Part shown: positions 35,912 through 44,466 of the stretch, piece after piece
Position numbering within the stretch: the stretch's first letter is position 1
Layout of the letters: each line of letters opens with the position of its first letter
Origin: Pseudothioclava sp033100795
GTDB taxonomy: Bacteria; Pseudomonadota; Alphaproteobacteria; Rhodobacterales; Rhodobacteraceae
DNA: 64,000 bases
Direction of reading: 5' to 3'
Assembly (NCBI RefSeq): GCF_033100795.1
Contig: NZ_JAWLVI010000004.1
Span: forward strand, 272,037 to 336,036
Translations under genes and position numbers: made by a program
Notes under the pieces: model-generated
The model's database searches: none
What the model saw: only the letters and a program-made list of their open reading frames with translations
Told to the model about the DNA's origin: nothing

Positions 35912-36091
35912 ATGAGCAGAGCAAAGAAGCGCACCGCAATCCTAAGCCCCCTGGCCTTCGCACTGGCCTTCGGCGCCTATGCCGAAACGCCGGTGACAAG
36001 CATGGCACGGCTTCAAGACCAAACCGCCGCCGAAGCCTCGGCCGATCTGGACTGGATGCTCGACTGGATCGAAAAGTCCGGTCAGGCCTGA
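35912..36091 (+). CDS. Small secreted hypothetical protein
   Basis: A 59-residue protein starting at the ATG at 35912, with AAAAGGGAG 11 bases before it. It has a plausible signal peptide (MSRAKKRTAILSPLAFALAFGAYA, cleaved before ETP), leaving about 35 residues ending in LDWMLDWIEKSGQA, which is amphipathic. I recognise no family. It overlaps the convergent class V aminotransferase by 10 bases. The ribosome site and signal peptide are the only support. Confidence 0.55.
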   Translation: MSRAKKRTAILSPLAFALAFGAYAETPVTSMARLQDQTAAEASADLDWMLDWIEKSGQA

Positions 36092-37305
36092 ACCGCCAGA
36101 ACCCCTGCGGCGGCGGCCAGACCGCCCTTGCCGTGGGGGATATTCAACGCCTGAAGCCCCGCCTCCATAACCCCCAGAACGCCAAGCGTCATATGGGCGT
36201 TCACATGCCCCATATGGGCGACGCGCAGGAAATCCCCCTCACGCGGATCGCCGAAGGGCACCATCCCAAGACCGATGCCAAGGGTAACGCCCGCTACCTC
36301 TTCGGCCCATTTTCGAAGCTGCCCCGCGCCGCCAGAGCCGATCCGCGCCGCCGTTACCGAATGGGCACGACAGGCCTGATCGGGCATGTTCAGGGCCAGA
36401 TCACCGCCCTGCCCCCAAGCCTCGAACGCAGCCCAGACCGCGCGGGCAAGCGCTCCGTGACGCGCCCAGACCTGCGCAAGACCTTCTTCGTCAAGGATCA
36501 TCGGCAAGGCCTCGGCCAGCCCGAACAAATGATGCGTGGGCGCAGTGCCGCCAAAATGCTGGTAGTAAAACTCGGGGAAGGCGCGCGCCGTCCAGTCCCA
36601 ATAGGGCGTGCGCAGATCGGCCGCGCGCCCCTCCTCCAGCGCCTTGTCCGAGAACCAGACAAACCCCAGACCCGGCGGCACCATCAGCCCTTTCTGGCTG
36701 GCCGCGACCATCACATCGACGCCCCAGTCATCCATGCGAAACTCGTCGCACCCGAGCGAGGCGATACAATCCACCAGCAAAAGCGCCGGATGCCCCGCCG
36801 CATCAATTGCCGCCCGCATCGCGGGAATATCGTTGCGCACGGATGTTGCGGTATCGACATGGCTGACCAGAACCGCCTTGATCTGATGCGCGGTATCGGC
36901 ACGCAAGGCCGCCTCAAGCCGCGCCGGATCGGCGGGCGAGGCAAGGCCGAAGTCGATCGTCTCGACCGCGACACCCATCTGGCGCGCATGATGCGCCCAG
37001 CCTTCGCCGAACCGCCCCGTAACCAGCACCAGTGCCTTGTCGCCGCGCGAAAACACGTTCGAGATCGCCGCCTCCCACGCGCCATGCCCGTTCGACATAT
37101 AGATCGCAACATGACTCGAAGACATCGCCACGCGGCGCAGATCGGCAATCACCCGCGCCGTCAGATCGACCAGTTCGCCCGCATAGATATTCGGTGCTGC
37201 CCTGTGCATCGCGCGCAGCACGCGGTCGGGCATGACCGACGGACCGGGAATGGCAAGATAGGGACGTCCATGAGAAAGCGGCATCAGAGGCTCCGGGAAG
37301 GTCAT
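36082..37305 (-). CDS. Class V PLP-dependent aminotransferase (alanine/serine-glyoxylate type)
   Basis: A 407-residue aminotransferase of the alanine-glyoxylate / serine-glyoxylate / purine-catabolism group. The N-terminal YLAIPGPSVMPDRVLRAMH is characteristic. The PLP Lys is in VAASQKGLMVPPGLGF, and the PLP-contacting DCIASLGCDEFRMDDWGVD precedes it. ATG at 37305 is chosen with AGGTG upstream; a GTG at 37311 is in frame. It is alone and convergent with the small secreted gene. Which amino donor it uses is not visible from sequence. Confidence 0.88.
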   Translation of the reverse strand: MTFPEPLMPLSHGRPYLAIPGPSVMPDRVLRAMHRAAPNIYAGELVDLTARVIADLRRVAMSSSHVAIYMSNGHGAWEAAISNVFSRGDKALVLVTGRFGEGWAHHARQMGVAVETIDFGLASPADPARLEAALRADTAHQIKAVLVSHVDTATSVRNDIPAMRAAIDAAGHPALLLVDCIASLGCDEFRMDDWGVDVMVAASQKGLMVPPGLGFVWFSDKALEEGRAADLRTPYWDWTARAFPEFYYQHFGGTAPTHHLFGLAEALPMILDEEGLAQVWARHGALARAVWAAFEAWGQGGDLALNMPDQACRAHSVTAARIGSGGAGQLRKWAEEVAGVTLGIGLGMVPFGDPREGDFLRVAHMGHVNAHMTLGVLGVMEAGLQALNIPHGKGGLAAAAGVLAVQA

Positions 37306-37437
37306 CGGCACCTGCCGACCCCTGTATCGGTAGCGAGGCGTCGCGCGGGCGTCAATCCGCCCGCGCTTGCGTGACGGGGCGGGTCGGGCTAGACCCGTGC
37401 GTAACCGCGCGCGTGCGCCTTATGCAGCAGGCCCAAC

Positions 37438-39186
37438 TTGGCAAACCCTTCGGCTGACCACTCTTCGATGACGCTTTTCCGCCGGATGTGGCGCGACTAC
37501 CTGCGCCCGCACCTGCCGATGATGTCGGTGGCGCTGGTGCTGATGCTGATCGACGGCTCGACCCTTGGCGCGCTGAGCTGGCTGCTGGAGCCGCTGTTCG
37601 ATCTGGTCTTCACCGAAAAACGCGCCGATATGATCCCGCTTGTTGGCGGCGCGATTTTCTCGTTGTTCCTGATCCGCGGCATCGTTTCGGTGCTCTCGCG
37701 CGTGGTGATGACAAATGTCTCGCTGAAAACCTCGACGCGGATACAGGCTGATCTTTTACGTCAGATCCTGCGGCTCGATCAGGCGTATTTCATCGAAAAC
37801 TCGCCCGGCGATCTGATCAACCGCGTCCAAGGCGATGCGCTTCAGGTGCAGGGCGTGTGGCGTAATTTCATCACCGGCGGCGGGCGAGATGTCATGTCGC
37901 TGATCGCGCTTTTCGGCGTGGCGATCTCGATTGATCCGATCTGGACTCTACTGGCCGTTCTGGGGGTGCCTCTGCTGGTTGTGCCCGTGTCCATCGCGCA
38001 GCGCTACCTGCGCAAGAAAAACCGCTACCTGCGCGAAGAAACCGGCGCGCGCGTCACCCATCTGGACGAGATTTTTCACGGCATCAACGCGGTGAAATTG
38101 TATCAGATCGAGGCGTATCAGGCCGACCGCTACGCCCGCGAGATCGACAAGCTTCGCCGCCAGCAGGTCAAGATGGACGGCTCGAACGCGACGATCCCCG
38201 CTCTGATCGACATCATCACCGGCCTCGGGTTCCTGCTGGTGCTGGTGTTTGGTGGCGCGCAGATCATCGGCGGCGAGCGCACCGTGGGCGAGTTCATGTC
38301 CTTCTTCACCGCCATCGCTCTGGCGTTTCAACCGCTGCGCCGCCTTGGTAATGCGGTCGGCAACTGGCAGGCCGCCGCCGCCAGCCTTGAGCGGATCTAT
38401 ACCCTTCTCGATATGGTGCCCGCCGTGCGCCAGCCCGCGCAGCCCAAGCCCGTGCCTGCCGATTGCACGCTGGTTCTGGATAACGTGCATCTGTCCTACG
38501 GCGACAAGCCCGCGCTGAATGGCCTGAGCTTCACCGCCGAGCAGGGCAAGACCACCGCCCTTGTCGGCCCCTCAGGCGCGGGCAAGACCACCGTTTTCAG
38601 CCTGCTGACCCGTCTCGTCGACCCGACCAGCGGGCGGATCACCCTTGGCGGCACCGACCTGCGCGATATGGATCTGACCGATCTGCGGGCGCGGTTTGCC
38701 TCGGTCTCGCAGGAACCTGCGCTTTTTGACGACACGATCCGCGAGAACATCCTGCTGGGCCACGCCGACACCTCGGACGAGGACATCCGCCGCATCCTCG
38801 ACGCGGCCCATGTGCAAGAGTTCCTTGGCACGATGCAGCAAGGGCTGGACACCCGCGTCGGCCCGCGCGGCTCGGCACTTTCGGGGGGGCAGCGCCAGCG
38901 GGTCTCGATCGCGCGCGCCCTGCACCGCGATGCACCGATCCTTCTTCTGGACGAGGCGACCTCGGCGCTGGATACGGCCTCTGAAAGCAAGGTCGCCGCC
39001 GCCCTTGACGATCTGGCGCATGGGCGCACCACGCTGGTCATCGCGCACCGCCTGTCCACCGTGCGCAAGGCCGACAAGATCGTCGTGCTCACCGAAGGCC
39101 GCGTGGCCGAGGAAGGCACGCATGACGCGCTGCTGGCCCGCGACGGAGCCTATGCCGCGCTCTGCCGGATGCAACTGGTTGAGTAA
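37438..39186 (+). CDS. ABC transporter with fused membrane and ATPase domains, MsbA-like
   Basis: A 582-residue half-transporter that would act as a homodimer. Residues 1-320 hold six membrane helices; the C-terminal ATPase has Walker A GPSGAGKT, signature LSGGQRQR, Walker B ILLLDEATSALD and the H-loop VIAHRLST. MsbA-type proteins flip lipid A or other lipids, while relatives export drugs or peptides. The start at 37438 is a TTG and ATG at 37468 is the main alternative; neither has a strong ribosome site. A YgfZ-like gene follows 47 bases on. Confidence 0.88.
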   Translation: MANPSADHSSMTLFRRMWRDYLRPHLPMMSVALVLMLIDGSTLGALSWLLEPLFDLVFTEKRADMIPLVGGAIFSLFLIRGIVSVLSRVVMTNVSLKTSTRIQADLLRQILRLDQAYFIENSPGDLINRVQGDALQVQGVWRNFITGGGRDVMSLIALFGVAISIDPIWTLLAVLGVPLLVVPVSIAQRYLRKKNRYLREETGARVTHLDEIFHGINAVKLYQIEAYQADRYAREIDKLRRQQVKMDGSNATIPALIDIITGLGFLLVLVFGGAQIIGGERTVGEFMSFFTAIALAFQPLRRLGNAVGNWQAAAASLERIYTLLDMVPAVRQPAQPKPVPADCTLVLDNVHLSYGDKPALNGLSFTAEQGKTTALVGPSGAGKTTVFSLLTRLVDPTSGRITLGGTDLRDMDLTDLRARFASVSQEPALFDDTIRENILLGHADTSDEDIRRILDAAHVQEFLGTMQQGLDTRVGPRGSALSGGQRQRVSIARALHRDAPILLLDEATSALDTASESKVAAALDDLAHGRTTLVIAHRLSTVRKADKIVVLTEGRVAEEGTHDALLARDGAYAALCRMQLVE

Positions 39187-39233
39187 GCCCGAACCGACCC
39201 TATATCTGCAAGGCAATGACAAACGAGGCAGCC

Positions 39234-39977
39234 ATGGCCGGACGTGCGATCTATGAAATCAGCGGCAAGGACCGCGAGCATTTCCTTCAGGGGCTGGTCA
39301 GCAATGACCTGCGCAAACTGAAGGATGGCGCGGTTTATGCGGCCCTTCTGACGCCGCAGGGAAAATATCTGGCCGATTTCTTTTTGATCCCATGGGGCGA
39401 GAGCATCCTTCTGGACGTCGACCGCGATCTGGCCGAGGCGACCATCAAGCGGCTGTCGATGTATAAGCTGCGCGCGGATGCCACGATTTCTCCCAGTCCG
39501 CTGCATGTGTTCCGCGGCACGGGCACGCCCCCCGAGGGCGCGTTTGCAGACCCGCGCTCCCCCGCGATGGGCTGGCGTCTTTACGGTGACGTCGAGGGCG
39601 ACGACGGCACCGATTGGGACGCGCTTCGGGTCGCCCATCTCGTCCCCGCAAGCGGGATCGAGCTGACCCCCGACAGCTATATCCTTGAAATGGGGTTCGA
39701 GCGCCTGAACGGCGTCGATTTTCGCAAGGGCTGCTACGTCGGGCAGGAAGTCACCGCCCGCATGAAGCACAAGACCGAACTGCGCAAAGGGCTGGTTCAG
39801 GTGTCGGTTTCAGCCCCCGTGCCGGTCGGGACAGAGATCGTTTCAGTGGGGTCTTCCGGTCCGAAAACAGTCGGAACACTCTATACGCAGGCCGGCGGAA
39901 CGGGCCTCGCCTACCTGCGGCTCGACCGCATCGACGGGGAATTGCAAGCCCAAACCGCAGCTATTCGGGTGATCTGA
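39234..39977 (+). CDS. Folate-binding YgfZ/CAF17-like protein
   Basis: A 247-residue GcvT-fold protein aiding assembly or repair of [4Fe-4S] proteins with tetrahydrofolate. The diagnostic motif KGCYVGQEVTARMKHKTELRKGL contains the conserved Cys. It starts with YEISGKDREHFLQGLVSNDL, typical of the family. I use the ATG at 39234, with GAGG six bases before it; ATG 39216 is in frame. It lies 47 bases after the MsbA-like gene and may share its transcript. A hairpin follows at 40072. Confidence 0.92.
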   Translation: MAGRAIYEISGKDREHFLQGLVSNDLRKLKDGAVYAALLTPQGKYLADFFLIPWGESILLDVDRDLAEATIKRLSMYKLRADATISPSPLHVFRGTGTPPEGAFADPRSPAMGWRLYGDVEGDDGTDWDALRVAHLVPASGIELTPDSYILEMGFERLNGVDFRKGCYVGQEVTARMKHKTELRKGLVQVSVSAPVPVGTEIVSVGSSGPKTVGTLYTQAGGTGLAYLRLDRIDGELQAQTAAIRVI

Positions 39978-40312
39978 CGCCCCTCGCGCCAGCTTTTCGC
40001 TCACAATCACGTTAGCGCCAACAGGCATCCAGGGCAAAATCGCGGCGAAGGGCCGCACCGACCCATTTTCAAAAACGCTGCTTTTCTCAGCGATTTTGCA
40101 ACAAATGCAAATATTCACCTTGAAAACAGGTTTTTCGTGTCTAGATGTGGTCGGTCTTCAGGGGGATACCCAACAAGATCAAGTATTAACCAATCCAAGG
40201 TATGCGCTCATCGCATATGTGCTATGCAGCCAGAGGCATATCGAATCGGGGGCAAAACGCTTTACTTGCCCTTCACGCCGAAATTCAAGAGCAAGAATAA
40301 AGGACAGTAGGA
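39978..40312. other. 335-base intergenic region before the 107-residue gene
   Basis: AT-richer than its surroundings. It holds one terminator-like hairpin (40072-40097) and an A/G-rich ribosome site just before 40313. A TTGAAA at about 40119 with a TAGAT 20 bases later could be a promoter, but spacing is not ideal. I see no RNA gene or coding frame. Confidence 0.5.
40072..40097. terminator. Hairpin after the YgfZ-like gene
   Basis: CGCTG (40076-40080) pairs with CAGCG (40088-40092), with AAAA before and TTTT after, so it could act on both strands. It lies about 100 bases after the YgfZ-like stop. Confidence 0.55.
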
Positions 40313-40636
40313 ATGCGCGACTTCGTAGACGGCTCGGCCTTCAACTACGAACAAGGCCAGCGCGCGCGCAAACTGTTTGCCGCGGTGGTGCTTGCTGCCT
40401 TGGATGATGCGATTGCCGATGACAAGAAATACGGCAACGGGCCGGAACAGATCGCCCGTTGGGCGCGCTCGCGCGATGGTCGCGAAGTGCTGTCTTGTGC
40501 GGGCATCGACCCGAACGAGCGGGTGGTCAAAGGGCTGATGGAATTTGTGTCGAAAGGTGTCCGCACCTCGGTTGCGCTCTCGCGCGAAGAGAGCGAACGC
40601 CGGATGGCGGCACTGGATGACGCCGAAGCCGCATAA
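40313..40636 (+). CDS. Conserved-looking hypothetical protein (107 residues)
   Basis: A small soluble protein, helical throughout, with MRDFVDGSAFNYEQGQRARKLFAAVVLAALDDAI at the start and a charged C-terminus (REESERRMAALDDAEAA). I do not recognise a named family. AAAGGA lies about 12 bases before the ATG. It is monocistronic: a long non-coding region precedes it and a strong hairpin follows at 40658. Its codon use matches the surrounding chromosome. Confidence 0.75.
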   Translation: MRDFVDGSAFNYEQGQRARKLFAAVVLAALDDAIADDKKYGNGPEQIARWARSRDGREVLSCAGIDPNERVVKGLMEFVSKGVRTSVALSREESERRMAALDDAEAA

Positions 40637-40657
40637 GCGACGGACTGTCTTTCAAAA

Positions 40658-40690
40658 CGAGAACGGCGCGCCATTGGCGCGCCGTTCTCG
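40658..40690. terminator. Perfect 15-base-pair hairpin between convergent genes
   Basis: CGAGAACGGCGCGCC (40658-40672) pairs fully with 40676-40690 around ATT. T-runs are short on both sides (TTCTC plus, CGTTTTG minus). It ends both the 107-residue gene and the PopZ-like gene. Confidence 0.85.
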
Positions 40691-40712
40691 TTCTCAGGCA
40701 CAGGACGCGCCG

Positions 40713-41705
40713 TTACTCCATATCGCGGCTCAGAAGCGCGCGCTGGATCTCGCGACGAACAAGCTTGCGCACGTTGCGCGTGATCCGCTCGCCGAGCGTC
40801 CCTTGCAATTCTTCGCGGATCATTATCGCGACCATGTCCCGCAGATCTTCGGCATCAAACGGAAGCGCGCTGCCATCCATCCCGTCCGATGCAATATCCA
40901 TGTCCAGCGCCTCTTCCAGCGCCAGGTCTTCGCGCATCTCGTCATAGCTGGACATGCGAGGCTCGTGCTCGTTCCCGGTTTCCTGCGCATCCTCCAGCGT
41001 CAGGTGCCGCAGCTCGTCTGCCACCGCGCCCATCGCAAGGCTTTCAACCGCCGCCTCAGCTTCCTCGCGCAGGTCTTCGGCCCAGTCGTCGCTAGCTGAT
41101 TGCGCCCAGGCCTCGTCCTGCAAGTCGGGGTCAGCATCGTCCAGAGCCGTTTCGTCGACAATCTCGGCTTCTTCCAGCGGCGGAAGTCCATCGTCCGCCA
41201 AGGCGGCCCGATCCGGCTCCTCCTCGGTCATGAGTTGCTCCTCTTCGGCTTCGGGCGGGCTGTGTTCGAAAACGATCGCCGTCTCTTGCGCTGCGCCTTC
41301 GACCGGCTCGAACCGGGTCTCGTCGAAGGTTTCGGGCAATTCCTGCAAAGGCTCGGTTCCTTCCGGTGCGAAAGCATCCCCCTGCTCTGGCTCGAAGTCC
41401 ACAGGGCTTTCGGCAACAACAGCTTCCATTTCGGCAATCGTCGCTTCCAGTCGGGTCAGCTCTTCCCCGAGATCGCCGCAAGGGGCCGCGTCCACGTCAG
41501 TCGAGACATCCTCCGCCTCGCACTCCGCGCTGATCCGCTGTGCTGGCGTCAACACCAGCATCGGAGCATCGTCTTCCAACGCCTCACCGGAGGCCGAACG
41601 ATGCGGGACGGGGGACTGACGAACCGCCGCATCCTGCGAAATCAGGCGCCGGATGGAGGACAGAACATCTTCAACTTCGATATTGGTACGCGGATCTGAC
41701 ATCAT
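40713..41705 (-). CDS. PopZ-like polar scaffold candidate (DUF2497-like layout)
   Basis: A 330-residue protein built in three parts. A short N-terminal helix reads IEVEDVLSSIRRLISQD, very similar to the N-terminal helix of Caulobacter PopZ (EEILASIRRIISED). A long linker follows, rich in Glu, Asp, Ala and Pro (about residues 35-275). The C-terminus is a conserved helical block with LRDMVAIMIREELQGTLGERITRNVRKLVRREIQRALL, like the PopZ oligomerisation helices. Start is the ATG at 41705 with AGGA upstream. PopZ organises the cell pole and tethers ParB-parS. The layout supports a PopZ-like function, but orthology is not shown. Confidence 0.6.
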   Translation of the reverse strand: MMSDPRTNIEVEDVLSSIRRLISQDAAVRQSPVPHRSASGEALEDDAPMLVLTPAQRISAECEAEDVSTDVDAAPCGDLGEELTRLEATIAEMEAVVAESPVDFEPEQGDAFAPEGTEPLQELPETFDETRFEPVEGAAQETAIVFEHSPPEAEEEQLMTEEEPDRAALADDGLPPLEEAEIVDETALDDADPDLQDEAWAQSASDDWAEDLREEAEAAVESLAMGAVADELRHLTLEDAQETGNEHEPRMSSYDEMREDLALEEALDMDIASDGMDGSALPFDAEDLRDMVAIMIREELQGTLGERITRNVRKLVRREIQRALLSRDME

Positions 41706-41834
41706 GTTTACCATCCTGCTGCGAGCCTGCGCACCTGTCCAGCCCCCGAAGCGGAAATAGCGCACAAGTCTTTGTTCAAAATGCAGGAACAGGCCACCCA
41801 AAAGGGTCGCCCGCCCGAAAACGGTAGGTTCAGG

Positions 41835-43226
41835 TTACTCTTTGCCAATCGCCTTGAGCACACGGTCAAGGCTTTTACCTTGTGTGCTACTGTAAGGCGC
41901 GCTGCGCACCGCATTGTAATAGGCCGCCGGATCATATGTCGCGATCCCGAGATTGAGGTTTTCTACCGTCAATAGACCCATAGCGGCCAAAAGTTGATAA
42001 TATGCTACCTGCATCGCGGATTCGGCATCAATGCGCGAGGCCTGCGCGTCCAGCAAGGTTTGCTCGGCGTCCAGAACATCCAGCGTCGTGCGGGCGCCCA
42101 AGGTCGCCTCTTCCTTGACACCCTGATAGGCCAGACGCGCGGCGCGGACTTGTTCATCAAAGGCGCGAATCTGCGCGCGGTAGATGTCAATTGCAGCCCA
42201 TGCATTCGCGACGCTCTCGCTGACTTGAGCCGCAGCGTCGTTCAGACCGGCGCGCGCCCCGTCGCGGCCCGCAATCGCCTTGCGGTGCGCCGATGACAGC
42301 GCGCCGCCCGAATAGATCGTCTGCTGCGCCTGCACGCCGATGCTCAGCGGGTCCGCTCCCTGCAGGGTATTTGAGCCGCCTTCGTTAATCGTCACCGACG
42401 CCGACCCACCGATCACCGGCATCCGGTTTTGCGCGGCAAGCTGCATCTGCAACTCGTAAATCGAAACGGTGTGCTGCGCCTGTTTGATCGCCGGATGCGC
42501 CTGAACCGCCGTTGCGCGCGCTTCATCGACCGAGCGCGGCAGCTTCGGTGCCTTCGGGAAACCGTTCAGCGATTTGGGATAATGCCCCGTCGCCGCCTTA
42601 TAGCTTTCGCGGGCGACAGAGAGCGTGCCCTGCGATGCCGCCAGTTGTGCGCGCGCCGCGGCCAGTTGTGCCTCGGCCAGCGAGACATCGGTGCGGGTCA
42701 CTTCGCCCACCTCGAACCGGTCTTGCGCGGCCTTCAGCTCTTCGCCGATCACACGCACCGAATTCTGGTTGATCGCGACCTGTTCCGAGGCCGATTTCAC
42801 ATCGGCATAGGCCTGCACGGCGGCCAGAAGCACGCCTTGCTCGACGTTGACCAGCGCCTCGCGCGTGGCCAGCACCGATTCCTTGGCAATCTCGACGCCC
42901 GTCTTGCTGCGCCCGAAATCGTAAAGCGTCATCTCGCCCAGCAGTTTCAGGCTTGTGCCCATGCCACCTGCCGAAGACGAATGCAGATAATCGCTATAAC
43001 CCGCCGAACCGATCCAGCTTACGACGGGGCGCAGCGCCGCAACAGCCCCTGCGACATCCTCGTCCGCAGCACGCAGCGTCGCGCGGTTCTGTTCCAGAAG
43101 ATTGGAGTTGCGATAGGCCGAGACCAGCGCATCCGCCAACGTCTCCGCGCTGGCCTTTAGCGGCGCGGCAATCAGCCCAAGCGACGCGATCGCCGCACAT
43201 ACAACCGGTTTGAAGCCCTTGCTCAT
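41835..43226 (-). CDS. TolC-family outer-membrane efflux protein
   Basis: A 463-residue outer-membrane channel for type I secretion and drug efflux. A signal peptide (GFKPVVCAAIASLGLIAAPLKASA) is followed by ETLADALVSAYRNSNLLEQN, the usual TolC start. Two alpha-hairpin regions of long heptads follow, and AYQGVKEEATLGARTTLDVLDAEQTLLDAQ is the family's second-repeat signature. Start is the ATG at 43226 with GGAAGG before it. It lies between the isoaspartate methyltransferase and the PopZ-like gene, all on the minus strand; in Rhodobacterales TolC is often next to pcm. Confidence 0.92.
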   Translation of the reverse strand: MSKGFKPVVCAAIASLGLIAAPLKASAETLADALVSAYRNSNLLEQNRATLRAADEDVAGAVAALRPVVSWIGSAGYSDYLHSSSAGGMGTSLKLLGEMTLYDFGRSKTGVEIAKESVLATREALVNVEQGVLLAAVQAYADVKSASEQVAINQNSVRVIGEELKAAQDRFEVGEVTRTDVSLAEAQLAAARAQLAASQGTLSVARESYKAATGHYPKSLNGFPKAPKLPRSVDEARATAVQAHPAIKQAQHTVSIYELQMQLAAQNRMPVIGGSASVTINEGGSNTLQGADPLSIGVQAQQTIYSGGALSSAHRKAIAGRDGARAGLNDAAAQVSESVANAWAAIDIYRAQIRAFDEQVRAARLAYQGVKEEATLGARTTLDVLDAEQTLLDAQASRIDAESAMQVAYYQLLAAMGLLTVENLNLGIATYDPAAYYNAVRSAPYSSTQGKSLDRVLKAIGKE

Positions 43227-43351
43227 TTTGCCTGCCTTCCTCATCCAGCCTTTGTTATGTCCGCCTGCTCGTCTACGGACGAAACCGCGCGACCGAACCG
43301 CACGGTTTACATTCAACTGTGCCGATATGTTCCAAGGAAGGCAAGAGCCTC

Positions 43352-44002
43352 TCAGAACTCGAACGATTTTTCCTTGGCAAAACCGGACAAAAGCGGCGCG
43401 CTTGCGTTGAACGCAAAGCGCCACGCGACGTGTCCGTCCATCTTGTGACCGATCCGCACAGTGCCAAGCGCGTCATCCATAAAGATTGCCGCGATACGGC
43501 CGCCTTCTTTCAGCTGCGCCAAAACTGCCGCCGGAACCTCTTCGACACCGCCTTGCAGAATAATCACGTCATAGGGACCATGCTTGGGCGCCCCTTCGGC
43601 CAGCGCACCGGCGACGACAGCGGCGTTATCCACGCCCGCTTCGGCCAGCTTTGCCTCGGCCAGCTTTGCCAGCGCCTCGTCCTCGACGGCGACCACAGCC
43701 TCGGCCAACCGCGCGATCACGGCCGACGAATAGCCAAGCCCCGCGCCAATATCGAGCACCAGCTCGTCCGACTGGATATTCAGCGCTTCCAGCATTTTCG
43801 AGAAATTGCGCGCCTCCAGCAGCACGCGACCATCCGCGATCTCGATGTTTTCGCTGATATAGGCGGCCTCGCGGCGGGCATCGGGCACAAAAGCCTCGCG
43901 CTTGACGTTGAGCATCGCCTCGATGATCGGATATTTCGTCACATCGTTCGGGCGAACCTGCGTATCGACCATCATTGTGCGACGCGCTGCGAAATCTTGC
44001 AT
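43352..44002 (-). CDS. pcm: Protein-L-isoaspartate O-methyltransferase
   Basis: A 216-residue SAM-dependent repair enzyme methylating isoaspartyl residues. SAM motif I is VLDIGAGLGYSSAV; the substrate segment MMVDTQVRPNDVTKYPIIEAM and ILQGGVEEVPAAVLAQLKEGGRIAAI (post-motif) match the family. Start is the ATG at 44002. A frame extends upstream to 44164 but has no family similarity. It is just upstream of tolC on the same strand, 125 bases apart. Confidence 0.92.
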   Translation of the reverse strand: MQDFAARRTMMVDTQVRPNDVTKYPIIEAMLNVKREAFVPDARREAAYISENIEIADGRVLLEARNFSKMLEALNIQSDELVLDIGAGLGYSSAVIARLAEAVVAVEDEALAKLAEAKLAEAGVDNAAVVAGALAEGAPKHGPYDVIILQGGVEEVPAAVLAQLKEGGRIAAIFMDDALGTVRIGHKMDGHVAWRFAFNASAPLLSGFAKEKSFEF

Positions 44003-44466
44003 GGCCTGACTCTTTCGGCAAAAGGAAGTCTCGCGGCGTTTTGACATATTAGGCAGGCTTGGGCAACCGCGGCAAACCGGAGAGACCATTATTTTTCTGG
44101 TCCGGCGCCCTCGTATCTCAACCCGCAAAAACGAATTTATGGGTTCGATTTTGCGCCCTGACACAAGACGCGCTCGATATTGCGGACCACAGACCGGCCA
44201 TTTTCGACGCGCTTGGCCTCAATGGAATGCTCCCCCCCCACAAAACCTGCAGCGGAGTGCCTTTCAGCCACGTCGGCAAACACCTCGCGACAAATTGCCA
44301 CCCCGAGCGGCATTTCCGCAGATCGTGGCCTCGCGGGATATGTGTTTGACGGAAACCTTCCGGACCCTGCGGCGCGTCAATCCGCCCGCCCGAGATGGAT
44401 GCGCAGCCATGCGACGCGCGGTCCCGTTGGCATAACAGACATGCTGAAGCCCATCGCCGCCAGCAC
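44003..44466. other. 464-base intergenic region with one small candidate ORF
   Basis: Between pcm and the GntR gene, both on the minus strand. I find no RNA gene, repeat or terminator with a T-run. A 58-codon minus-strand frame (44137-44313) has native-looking codon use and is listed separately. Another in-frame stretch directly after the GntR stop (about 44380-44466) could encode 29 residues but has no support. Confidence 0.5.
44137..44313 (-). CDS. Possible small protein of 58 residues
   Basis: Starts with ATG at 44313 and stops with TAA at 44137. The translation begins MPLGVAICREVFADVAERHS and ends ERVLCQGAKSNP; it looks helical and charged, with GC-rich third positions like nearby genes. 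There is no convincing ribosome site. The antisense strand also has an open frame here. It may be a real small gene, a decayed gene tail, or chance. Confidence 0.3.
   Translation of the reverse strand: MPLGVAICREVFADVAERHSAAGFVGGEHSIEAKRVENGRSVVRNIERVLCQGAKSNP

Noticed and set aside
37343..37366. A nine-base hairpin in the gap between the class V aminotransferase and the MsbA-like gene
   Set aside because: The GC stem has no T-run and both genes start away from it, so it is not a terminator; hairpins of this size are common in GC-rich DNA.
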